DNA of 64,000 bases from NCBI RefSeq assembly GCF_003932785.1, contig NZ_RQYT01000030.1, forward strand, positions 1 through 64,000. The letters run 5' to 3'. This DNA comes from Arachnia propionica. Its GTDB lineage: Bacteria > Actinomycetota > Actinomycetes > Propionibacteriales > Propionibacteriaceae. The notes under the pieces were generated by a model. The model had not been told where the DNA came from and did not search any database. It saw only the letters and a program-made list of their open reading frames with translations. Made by a program: the position numbers and the translations under genes. Below, one piece after another: positions 27,061 to 34,985 of the stretch; positions within the stretch are counted from its first letter, which is position 1; every line of letters begins with the position of its first letter.

Positions 27061-28364
27061 TGGCGAAGGATGTGCTCGAGAGGGTCTTCATCGCCTGGGG
27101 CGGTACCCAACGACTGGCGACCCTGGTGGGGCAGCGGATCTCCGAGCTGGGGTTCGACCCCGTCGTAGGGGGCGGGAGTCCGACGGAACTGTTCATCGGG
27201 ACGCAGGTGTTCTCCCAGATCCGGGGGTGCACGCGGGCGATCATCCTCGTCAACGGTGAGGGAATCGAGGCCAATCCGGGGATTGGCCTCAACGACAACC
27301 TGATGTTCGAGTGGGGGTACATCACCGGCACCTACAGCCCCAACAAGCTGCATGTCTTCCTCATCGACATCTCCGTCAAGGATCTCCCGAGTGACCTCGG
27401 GGGCTCCTGGGCGACGGAGGTGACGACGCAGGAACGGGATGTCGAGGAGATCGCCGATGCCATCGTTGAGGCGTTCCAGAAGGATGCTCGCCGCCATGTG
27501 GAGCTCGACAAGTTGAAGATCATGCACATGTGGGAGGACGTGAAGCGTTTCCTCGACATGCATGACACGAGTCCGCAGTGCTCTGACCTGGAGTTGGCGC
27601 AGTACCTACTGCACACGGCGGAGGTGTGCGACTACTACATGGAGGAGGAGTACACCGAGTCGCTGTTGAACAAGGTGCAGCCATCGTCGAGCATTCTCAG
27701 TTTCGTCATCCTGCTGCTCAAGAACAACATCCGACTCGGCCTCGAGACCGGGGGGTTGGCCGAGCCGTTGCCGTTCGACTCGTTCACGGAGATGCGGGCG
27801 GTGTTCGAGAGCAAGTTCGACTTCTCGTATCAGGATGAGGAGATCGATCTGTGGTTGCGCTATTTCACGGCGCGGCGGTTGAGCCTGCTCTACAGGCTGG
27901 TGTCCCTCAACGAGGACTTCTCCGACGAGGAACGTCTCGGACTGCTGCAGTCGACGGTGAGTTTCTTGGAACGGGCCGGGGAGATCTTGGAGGAGATCAG
28001 CAAGCGATTCCCGCTGGACGCCTCCTACGTCAATCTCTACCGAGGTTACGTCGAGCGTGACAAGTACCGGGTCTACGACTCGCTGGGGCAGAAGGAGGAA
28101 GCCGAGGTCAGCAACGCGGCGGCGCTGGTTGCGAAGGAGTCCTTCTACCTCACCTACAAGGAGAAGTACCCACACGACACCTTCATGATCCGCCAGCTGG
28201 CCCAGGAGTACTACCGGAGCCAGGCGGAGCGGATGGACTTCATCACCGATGTCACGGAGAAGGTCGTCATCAAGAAGACCCTCAGGTCCTTCCTGTCGAA
28301 ACTGGACAAGGACAATGGGCGCCAGCACGTCGTCCTGCAGGAGCTGAGGCGCAAGCTGGGCTGA
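27060..28364 (+). CDS. TIR-like effector with C-terminal helical domain, coupled to argG
   Basis: 434 aa; ATG 27060 shares one base with the argG stop. Residues 7-130 match the PF10137 TIR-like nucleotide-binding family: VFIAWGG, FIGTQVFSQI, then NLMFEWGYITG with putative catalytic Glu84, and HVFLIDI. Residues 135-434 are all-helical, possibly a sensor or oligomerisation region. Such TIR domains typically hydrolyse NAD+ when activated. Translational coupling to argG implies co-production, either to make the effector depend on argG expression or because ArgG takes part in the system. A terminator follows directly. Confidence 0.75.
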
Positions 28365-28377
28365 GACCCCCAACAAC

Positions 28378-28410
28378 GAGGGCCGGGAGCTGAATGGGCT
28401 CCCGGCCCTC
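28378..28410 (+). terminator. Strong hairpin after the TIR-like gene
   Basis: Perfect stem GAGGGCCGGGAGC / GCTCCCGGCCCTC with a 7-nt loop, 14 nt after the stop codon. Confidence 0.85.
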
Positions 28411-28435
28411 TGCCTCGCCGCCCGTCCTGAATCCA

Positions 28436-28670
28436 TTGGTCGAGCCACGAGGTGAGCGTGTCGACCACACCCCCTTCCTTCAGGCGCCCCGTCCAGCTGG
28501 TCTCGTCAGCGCGCTGATTCGCCTGCCTTGGGTCAGAAACGCCTGCCTTCTTTCACTTTGCCTGCCTTTGCCTGCCTAACTGGGCAGGCGAGCCGCCGTT
28601 AAGGCAGGCGAGCCACACCCAGGACAGGCGAAACCAGGTCAAGGCAGGCGAATCCACCGCGGTCACGAAG
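28436..28670. repeat. Palindromic-element fragment plus AGGCAGGCGARCC repeat block
   Basis: 28436-28467 is a fragment of the GGTCGAGCC...GTCGACC element. 28510-28665 is a second block of ~20-bp AGGCAGGCGARCC units with reverse-oriented copies first, ending in CACCGCGGTCACGAA, which also ends a unit at 15855-15880. This fills the gene-free stretch up to CRISPR array 1. Confidence 0.65.
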
Positions 28671-28689
28671 CGCTGCCTGGAGGGTTGTG

Positions 28690-28745
28690 CGGGTCTCGAC
28701 TCGGACGGCTCGCTGTCGCTCGCGGTCCGGCTCGACCAGTGGGGA
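28690..28745. repeat. Palindromic element (right half) joined to a CRISPR half-repeat
   Basis: GGTCTCGACTCGG through CGGCTCGACCAG, immediately followed at 28746 by the 22-nt right part of a CRISPR repeat. The matching left part of the repeat is missing. Confidence 0.75.
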
Positions 28746-29591
28746 AAGGTTCGCGGGTGTTTCAGGCACCCAACGCGACCGAGTCTGGACCTGGCGCACC
28801 ACGTTTCAATCCGCTTTGAGGTTCGCGGGTGTTTCAGACTTCAGGGGAGGGACTGGGAAGGGTTCAGGGCGAATGTTTCAATCCGCTTTCCCGTTGGTCG
28901 AGCCGAGGCCAGTGGCCTCGTGTCGAGACCTCCGCAATCATTCGCTGTAAACCTCACCAGGTCTCGACTCGGACTGCTCGCTGGCGCTCGTGGTCCGGCT
29001 CGACCAGCGGGGGAGAGGTTCGCGGGTGTTTCAGACGACCGTAGCCGATGACTACGACCTGATCCTCATGTTTCAATCCGCTTTGAGGTTCGCGGGTGTT
29101 TCAGACGATCCGAATCAATCGCCTGAACGGCGATTGGAACCTGTTTCAATCCGCTTTGAGGTTCGCGGGTGTTTCAGACCTGGGAAGTCATATATGGAAG
29201 CGAGAAAATAAAGTTTCAATCCGCTCTGAGGTTCGCGGGTGTTTCAGACGGAAGCTCAAGTGAAAGGAGTAGACGAATGACGTTTCAATCCGCTCTGAGG
29301 TTCGCGGGTGTTTCAGACCGCGGATCTGGCGCCCGACAGCCTGAGGCAGTTTCAATCCGCTCTGAGGTTCGCGGGTGTTTCAGACTGCCCTGATCCTGAC
29401 CCGCCCCGACGGCCTGGTTTCAATCCGCTCTGAGGTTCGCGGGTGTTTCAGGCCGAGATATTGAACTCACAGTGGGAACACAAATGTTTCAATCCGCTCT
29501 GAGGTTCGCGGGTGTTTCAGACCTCCCGTGTGTGTTATCCAACTGTGGAACGACGTTTCAATCCGCTCTGAGGTTCGCGGGTGTTTCAGAC
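28746..29591 (-). CRISPR. CRISPR array 1
   Basis: Nine intact 37-bp repeats (first 28803, last 29555-29591), one repeat split by a 125-bp element (28875-29036) and one 22-nt half repeat at 28746; ten spacers of 30-36 nt. On the plus strand the repeat begins GTTTCAATCCGC and ends CGCGGGTGTTTCAGAC; transcribed leftward it ends ATTGAAAC, the usual type III 5' handle. The four distal positions carry the TTTGAGG variant and the leader-proximal six CTGAGG with CTC, suggesting a hybrid array. The leader is on the right (29592 on). Confidence 0.97.
28890..29014. mobile_element. Palindromic element inserted in a CRISPR repeat (array 1)
   Basis: 125 bp with inverted ends CCCGTTGGTCGAGCC / GGCTCGACCAGCGGGG. 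It splits a repeat exactly into its 15-nt (28875-28889) and 22-nt (29015-29036) parts, within the loop between the CCGC and GCGG stem halves. Nearly identical to the insert in array 3. Confidence 0.85.
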
Positions 29592-29792
29592 CCTACCCCT
29601 CTGGAGGCGCTGTTGACAAGGGGGTTTGCGGGGGTGTTGCACACTTGGCCGGTCTCGGGCGTGTCGCGGAGGGGTCCAGAGGGTCGAAATCGGGTGTTTG
29701 CCCTTGTCAGACAGCATGCACACCTGAAGCGGTTTCGGGGTGTCTCGTTGCCACCCTCTCGTGGGGGTGTCGCGAAAACTGTCATCTCACAT
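29592..29792 (-). promoter_or_regulatory. Leader of CRISPR array 1
   Basis: About 200 bp closely matching the leaders of arrays 2-4. On the minus strand a TTGTCA, 18 nt, TAGGGT pair ends at the first repeat and is conserved in all four leaders, a likely pre-crRNA promoter. The remaining stretch to 29932 shows no gene. Confidence 0.85.
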
Positions 29793-29932
29793 CCCGTTCG
29801 TGGAGCCGAGGCTGGACGCCTGGTGAAGGTCTTGCGCGCCGGGGAGTCGCTGGTGGACCCGGAGGGCTGCCATCGGATCTTTGCCCCTGTGGGTTCCAAA
29901 TGGTCGTTTCCCCCGTATGGGAGTGCCCTGAG

Positions 29933-31621
29933 TCAGCACCCTCCAGTGGCGTCCCAGGACCAGTCCCTCAGAAGGATGTGCGTGATGATCTTGTCGTCCC
30001 TGGGGGTCCTGTCCTCGTCGAAGCCGAAGTAGCCGTCCGGGAAGAAGATCATCTCGCGTTCACCTGAGCGGACGACAGGAAGGTCGCTTCCCCCATAGTT
30101 GTCCAACTTGTGCTCGATGCGCAGGTCGGGGTGGAGCTTCTTGATCTCGCCCAGGGTCATTCCGACCCTCGCTCCGGCGTAGGTGACGACTGGGCTCTGC
30201 ATGGTGGGATCGTCGGGCTGGTGCACGAAGACCTCGAAGGCCACGGTTGCCGTGGGGTCCTCCAGTTTGAAACCCATCTGGTACAGCGAGATGCCGCGAC
30301 CTTCGTAGCCGGGCAGGGTCTTCCAATCCATGCAGCCGTCCGGATCTTGCACGAGCTCGTTACTGGCGAACAGGGTCTTGTCGGTCACCTTGTAGGGGCC
30401 GAGCCCGTCGAAGGACAGCACCAGCGCGTCGGAGGACGGACCGCAGCGGCACAGGAAGATGTAGCGGATCACGTTGTCAGCCCCGGTCAGTACCCGCCAG
30501 AACAGCCCGGTCTGGCTTGCCGGGTACACCCGCACATGGTCGTTGCCCTCCGTCAGCTGGACGATGGGAGTGCCGAGGAACTCCTCGGCCGCAGAGATCT
30601 GCTGCCCGACACCGATGCCATCGATGGTCTGCCGCTGTGAGTCGCCACCGGTGCCGATGGCCACCAGAACGTCATCCTTGAACAGCCACTCGCAGTCCAG
30701 CCACACCACGACGGTGACCGTCTGACCGTTCCATTCGCGGGTGGTCGTGGCGTCGAGGGCGGGGAAATCGGGGATCGCTGCCCGGATTGCCGAATGCGTG
30801 GCGCCGACGGTGATGCCCTCCACGCCGGACGGCGACAGGGAGCGCCTGGCCTTCAGCTCATCGAGAGCTGCCGTGGCCCGAGACTCCAACTGCTTCCCGG
30901 TGTCCGCGGTGGTGTAGTAGCCGCCGGTGGCTTCTGCGACGCAGCGCACGTCCTCCTGATCCGTACGGAGGCTCACCACGGAGATCGTCAGCTCTGGGTT
31001 CTGCTCCTTGAGTTCCTTCGCCACATCACAGGGCGGGGCCGCCTGGCAGGTGTTCTTCCCGTCGGAGACCAGTACGATCCGGCCCGGCTTTCCACCCAGC
31101 TGGCCGGCGGCCTCCCTCAGGGCCGGGCCGATCGGGGTCCAACCGCCAGCGGTGACGGCGTCGACCTTCGTCTTCAAGGCAGCGGCATCCACCGCACCCA
31201 ACGGGGACAGGACCTCGACGTCCTCGCAGCCCTGCTCCGCTGTGACCTCCTCGCCGTGCATCCTGGTGCCGTAGCCGACGAAGGCGGCTTGTGAATCCGC
31301 CGGGAGGGCGGTGAAGATGCCATTGACGGCGGCCTGGGCCGCGGTCATGCGGGTGAGGCCGGAACCGGCGTCGTCGTGCTTCATCGACCCGGAGGCGTCC
31401 AACACCACCACGACGGGCAGGGAGGTGCGGGGATTGGCTGTCTCGGATGATCCTGAGGAGGGTCCCGACGGCGAGACGTCGGCCGACGGGGATGCCTGCG
31501 CCCCGCTGGAAGTGGGGCCCGACGGGCCTCCTTCTCGCACATCCGGGATCTTGGTCTGGTTGCCGCACCCGGTGAGGAGGAGCGCCACCGTCACGGCAGC
31601 GGAGAAGGCTCGTACATTCAT
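29933..31621 (-). CDS. Lipoprotein with von Willebrand factor A domain
   Basis: 562 aa. The start at 31621 follows AAAGGGAAAGAG. It has a signal peptide with lipobox L-L-T-G-C19, then a Ser/Pro/Gly linker. The VWA domain (about 67-250) has the metal-ion MIDAS core VLDASGS, later GGWTPIG and VLVSDGKNTC. The C-terminal 300 residues are beta-rich and unrecognised. Predicted surface lipoprotein. It sits between CRISPR arrays 1 and 2, divergent from a DUF3352-like membrane gene; no link to CRISPR function is evident. Confidence 0.8.
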   Translation of the reverse strand: MNVRAFSAAVTVALLLTGCGNQTKIPDVREGGPSGPTSSGAQASPSADVSPSGPSSGSSETANPRTSLPVVVVLDASGSMKHDDAGSGLTRMTAAQAAVNGIFTALPADSQAAFVGYGTRMHGEEVTAEQGCEDVEVLSPLGAVDAAALKTKVDAVTAGGWTPIGPALREAAGQLGGKPGRIVLVSDGKNTCQAAPPCDVAKELKEQNPELTISVVSLRTDQEDVRCVAEATGGYYTTADTGKQLESRATAALDELKARRSLSPSGVEGITVGATHSAIRAAIPDFPALDATTTREWNGQTVTVVVWLDCEWLFKDDVLVAIGTGGDSQRQTIDGIGVGQQISAAEEFLGTPIVQLTEGNDHVRVYPASQTGLFWRVLTGADNVIRYIFLCRCGPSSDALVLSFDGLGPYKVTDKTLFASNELVQDPDGCMDWKTLPGYEGRGISLYQMGFKLEDPTATVAFEVFVHQPDDPTMQSPVVTYAGARVGMTLGEIKKLHPDLRIEHKLDNYGGSDLPVVRSGEREMIFFPDGYFGFDEDRTPRDDKIITHILLRDWSWDATGGC

Positions 31622-31752
31622 CTCTTTCCCTTTCACGGCTGGTTGATGGCAGCATAACTCTTTCTCGGGCTGCTGAGCGTGTTTGAAAGGGATTTCGACC
31701 TTCACCTTGCGCTACTTCTGGCCTTGCGCAATCGACTTGAGCGGAATCATTT

Positions 31753-31770
31753 CCTGTCCGTCAGTAACAG
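31753..31770 (+). promoter_or_regulatory. CTGTCCGTCAGTAA upstream motif
   Basis: Copy of the shared motif, 40 nt before the GTG start at 31810. Confidence 0.45.
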
Positions 31771-31809
31771 TGGAGTCGATCATGTTTCGGCTGGATGAAG
31801 GAGGAAACC

Positions 31810-33402
31810 GTGACTGATCCTATGAATCCGGCTGGGAGCCAGCGGCCCATGCCCCCGGGCCCTGGGCCGTTCCTGGCCGAGTCGCAGGGGGTTGAAGGGC
31901 CTCCGCTCACCCCGGAAATGCCCATGACTGTCGGGGTCGCGCCCCCGGCCAAGGGGAAGAAGTCGAAGCTCGTCGTGGTGTTGGCTGTGGTCGTCGGGCT
32001 GCTCTTCCTCGGTGGGGGAGTGTTCGCGGCTGTCACGTTGCTGAAGAAGGCGCCCTCGATCGCAGCTGCTGAGTACCTGCCCGACGGGGCGATGTTCGTT
32101 GCCACGCTCAACCTCAATCCCTCGTTGGAGGACCAGAAGGAACTGGCGGAGATCGTGGACGAGTTCCCCTCGGAGCTCACCCAGGACATCGACACGGATG
32201 GGGGTGGCTTCAAGCAGTCTGTGTGGAGCTTCGTTGTGCGGCAGTCGTACTACGAGGACGTGGAGTGGGCGGATTTTGAGGACTGGCTGGGTGACTCCGT
32301 GACCTGGGCCATCTACGAGCCGGAGGAGCCCGAGGGCGAGTACGACAGGCTGGCGCCGGTTCTTGTGATGCAGCACACGGATGCCGACGCGGCACAGAGG
32401 TTCGCTGAAGAGCACGTTGTTGAATCTGAGCACGGCTGGTGGGGATTCAACTTCTACCGGGTGGTCGGCGATCAGCTGATCCTCTCCCGCGACGAGATGC
32501 CCAAGCATGAGAAGATCCAGAAGGCGCCCCTGAGTGGCAACCAAGACTTGAAGTCGATGTTGTCGAAACTCCGGGGCAACTACGTGGTGACCGGGTGGAT
32601 CAATGAGCAAGGGATCTCGGATTTCGCCAGCAGGTCGTTCTACCAATTGCACTCGGTTGAGTCCTTCCTGGTGGATCAGCGGATGGCCTTCGGGATCGGT
32701 GTCGAGCAGGGAACCGTCGTGACGGACCTTGTCGCGTGGCAGAAGAAGAAGCTCGAAGGGAATCCTGAGAGCGTCGGTGAACTGGTGGGGAACCTGCCCG
32801 ACGATGCAACCGTCGCCTACGGCGTCGGCACCACCGAGCAGTCCATCAGCGACACGTGGGACGCCCTCAGCGCACCTGACGGCTCGTGGTTCTACTACCT
32901 CGAACAACTCGGGGTGAACTCGAAGAAGGACCTGGGCCACGTCGCCGGAAAGCAGCTGGCCTTGTATCTCCCGCCGAGCATCTTCGGGGCGACGAGTGAC
33001 TTTGGCCAGCTTGCCTCCGGAGGGCTGGTGGTCAAGACCGATGATCCGCGGAAGCATTCGAGGGTCATCGAGGACATCGCTGGCCAGGTCGGCGTCGTGG
33101 TGGACAGTGAAACCAAGGGCGACAAGGTCTACAGCACAGTGAACGGTGACACCGATGATCTCATGGAGCCTCGCGGGAAGCTGGCCGACGACGAGGCGTA
33201 TCAGGACGTCATCAAGGACCCGAACGGGGCGTCCGTGATCATGTACGTCAACGTCGGAAGCATCACGAAAGGTCTGGCCCAGCAGGGCGGCATCGACACT
33301 GAAACTGAGAGGATTTGGCGACGGGTGACGGCCGTCGGTCTGGTGGCCAAGAAGAACGACGACCACCACAGCTCACTCTCCATGCGAGTCTCCTTCAAGT
33401 AG
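31810..33402 (+). CDS. DUF3352-like membrane-anchored protein
   Basis: 530 aa from GTG 31810, which is 6 nt after AAGGAGG; the in-frame ATG 31795 lies on the ribosome-binding site itself. A proline-rich N-terminus is followed by a transmembrane helix (about 54-76) and a large extracytoplasmic domain resembling DUF3352: YLPDGAMFVATLNLNPS, later GNLPDDATVAYGVG, and QLALYLPP. Function of the family is unknown. A strong terminator follows. It shares the interval between arrays 1 and 2 with the VWA lipoprotein. Confidence 0.75.
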   Translation: MTDPMNPAGSQRPMPPGPGPFLAESQGVEGPPLTPEMPMTVGVAPPAKGKKSKLVVVLAVVVGLLFLGGGVFAAVTLLKKAPSIAAAEYLPDGAMFVATLNLNPSLEDQKELAEIVDEFPSELTQDIDTDGGGFKQSVWSFVVRQSYYEDVEWADFEDWLGDSVTWAIYEPEEPEGEYDRLAPVLVMQHTDADAAQRFAEEHVVESEHGWWGFNFYRVVGDQLILSRDEMPKHEKIQKAPLSGNQDLKSMLSKLRGNYVVTGWINEQGISDFASRSFYQLHSVESFLVDQRMAFGIGVEQGTVVTDLVAWQKKKLEGNPESVGELVGNLPDDATVAYGVGTTEQSISDTWDALSAPDGSWFYYLEQLGVNSKKDLGHVAGKQLALYLPPSIFGATSDFGQLASGGLVVKTDDPRKHSRVIEDIAGQVGVVVDSETKGDKVYSTVNGDTDDLMEPRGKLADDEAYQDVIKDPNGASVIMYVNVGSITKGLAQQGGIDTETERIWRRVTAVGLVAKKNDDHHSSLSMRVSFK

Positions 33403-33418
33403 TCACGTCGCAACCGCT

Positions 33419-33456
33419 CCGGGGTGGGGCACCCAGCTGTGGGTGTCCCACCCCGG
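33419..33456 (+). terminator. Strong hairpin after the DUF3352-like gene
   Basis: CCGGGGTGGGGCACCC and GGGTGTCCCACCCCGG form a 16-bp stem with one G.T pair and a 6-nt loop. Confidence 0.85.
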
Positions 33457-33611
33457 ATGTCTTCTGAACAACGAGGACGAATCTCGGGTGTTCGAACCGC
33501 CGGGCGGGCTCAGTGGTTCGAACGAAGGCTTCTGGCCCCACCCCTCTGGCGGGACAGTTGGACAAGGGGCACGCGAGCCGTCGCCAAACTGGCATCTCAC
33601 GTCACGGCGTC

Positions 33612-33855
33612 CCCGTTGGTCGAGCCGCGGTGGGAGATCTCATGTCGAGACCTTCGCCTCCGGTCCTTGGGAACTTCTCTGGGTCTCGACGCGGGCGGCT
33701 CGTTGAGGGTGGCGGTTCAACCACCACCTTGTCCGCTGGTCGAGCCGAGGCCGGAGGCATCGTGTCGAGACCTCCTTGACCGTTTGCTGGGAACCTCGCC
33801 AGGTCTCGACACGGACGGCTCGCTGACGCTCGCGGTCCGGCTCGACCAGCGGTTG
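33612..33855. repeat. Two palindromic elements ending in a CRISPR half-repeat
   Basis: Two adjacent copies (33612 to about 33710, and about 33728-33855) with CCGYTGGTCGAGCC and GGCTCGACCAGCGG ends. The second abuts the 22-nt right part of a CRISPR repeat at 33856. The gene-free stretch 33457-33611 shows nothing else recognisable. Confidence 0.75.
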
Positions 33856-34505
33856 AAGGTTCGCGGGTGTTTCAGACAGGCGGTGCTTAGTACGCAGCTA
33901 AGCGCCCCGGCCACAGTGTTTCAATCCGCTCTGAGGTTCGCGGGTGTTTCAGACTTCCGATTCCGCGAAGAGGTGGAGCTCTGGCGGTTTCAATCCGCTC
34001 TGAGGTTCGCGGGTGTTTCAGACTCCCAGCTGGTCGCCGCAGCCTACCCGGCGCGGCGTGAGTTTCAATCCGCTCTGAGGTTCGCGGGTGTTTCAGACGG
34101 AAGACCCTGTACACAATTTCTTTGAATGGGAGTGTTTCAATCCGCTCTGAGGTTCGCGGGTGTTTCAGACAGTGTCTTCGTTACATATATAGCAACGAAG
34201 TCGTTTCAATCCGCTCTGAGGTTCGCGGGTGTTTCAGACCTGGGGTTCAGTGCATGGACGACCCCTCTATACGAGTTTCAATCCGCTCTGAGGTTCGCGG
34301 GTGTTTCAGACCGGCCTAGGTATGGCGTACCTAGATCGTTACTGGTTTCAATCCGCTCTGAGGTTCGCGGGTGTTTCAGACCGGCCTAGGTATGGCGTAC
34401 CTAGATCGTTACTGGTTTCGGTGTTTCAGACAGGAGGCATTAGGCCCTCCGGCTGCTATATTGAGCTCGTTTCAATCCGCTCTGAGGTTCGCGGGTGTTT
34501 CAGAC
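33856..34505 (-). CRISPR. CRISPR array 2
   Basis: Eight intact repeats (first 33918, last 34469-34505, all of the CTC-TGAGG variant), one repeat with an internal 20-bp deletion (34415-34431) and a 22-nt half repeat at the distal end. Nine spacers; the spacer at 34312-34344 is repeated exactly at 34382-34414, flanking the deleted repeat. Leader on the right, so transcription is leftward. Several spacers contain perfect 6-7 bp hairpins. Confidence 0.97.
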
Positions 34506-34706
34506 CATACCCCTCTGGAGGGGCTGTTGACAAGGGGGTTTGCGGGGGTGATGCACACTTGGGCGGTCTCGGGCGTGTCGCGGAGCGGTTTGGAGGGCTG
34601 AAATCGGGTGTTTACCCTTGTCAGACCGCATGCACACCTGAAGCGGTTTCTGGTCGTCTCGTTGCCACCCTCTCGTGGGGGTGTCGCCAAAACTGTCATC
34701 TCACAT
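34506..34706 (-). promoter_or_regulatory. Leader of CRISPR array 2
   Basis: Very similar to the array 1 leader over its full length, including the TTGTCA/TATGGT pair abutting the first repeat. Its upstream edge overlaps the last codons of cas2 (stop at 34701), so array 2 may also be read through from the cas1-cas2 operon. Confidence 0.85.
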
Positions 34707-34985
34707 CACCGCGTAGTGGAGGATCCTGGTGGGTGGTTCCGCTTGGCCGATGCAGGTCACGTCGTTCCAGCAGGCTGCGCACTGGCGGATGATCCACAGG
34801 GAGTCGGTGTCCTCGTCGATGATGTCTGCTGCCTTCTCCTTGATGAGGTCCAGTTCCTCGGGGGTGGTGTTGAGCAGGAACACTGAGTACTGAATGCGGT
34901 CGCCGAAGGCCTGGAGCAGGGCCGCCAGTTGGGCCCGTCGTTGATCCTCCGTCACGTCGTAGGCCGCCAGATGGGTCACCGCCAT
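34701..34985 (-). CDS. cas2: CRISPR-associated protein Cas2
   Basis: 94 aa from ATG 34985 (MAVTHLAAYDVTEDQRR), overlapping the RT-Cas1 stop by 10 nt. Ferredoxin-like beta-alpha-beta start with the conserved Asp9 (AAYDV), and later YSVFLLNTTPEE. Cas2 bridges two Cas1 dimers in the spacer-integration complex. Co-translation with RT-Cas1 fits a dedicated adaptation operon. Leader 2 begins at its stop. Confidence 0.93.
   Translation of the reverse strand: MAVTHLAAYDVTEDQRRAQLAALLQAFGDRIQYSVFLLNTTPEELDLIKEKAADIIDEDTDSLWIIRQCAACWNDVTCIGQAEPPTRILHYAVM

Noticed and set aside
29169-29393. Short open frames reading through CRISPR arrays (repeated FQSALRFAGVSD or VSIRSEVRGCFR peptides)
   Set aside because: Pure translation of the 37-bp repeats, not genes.
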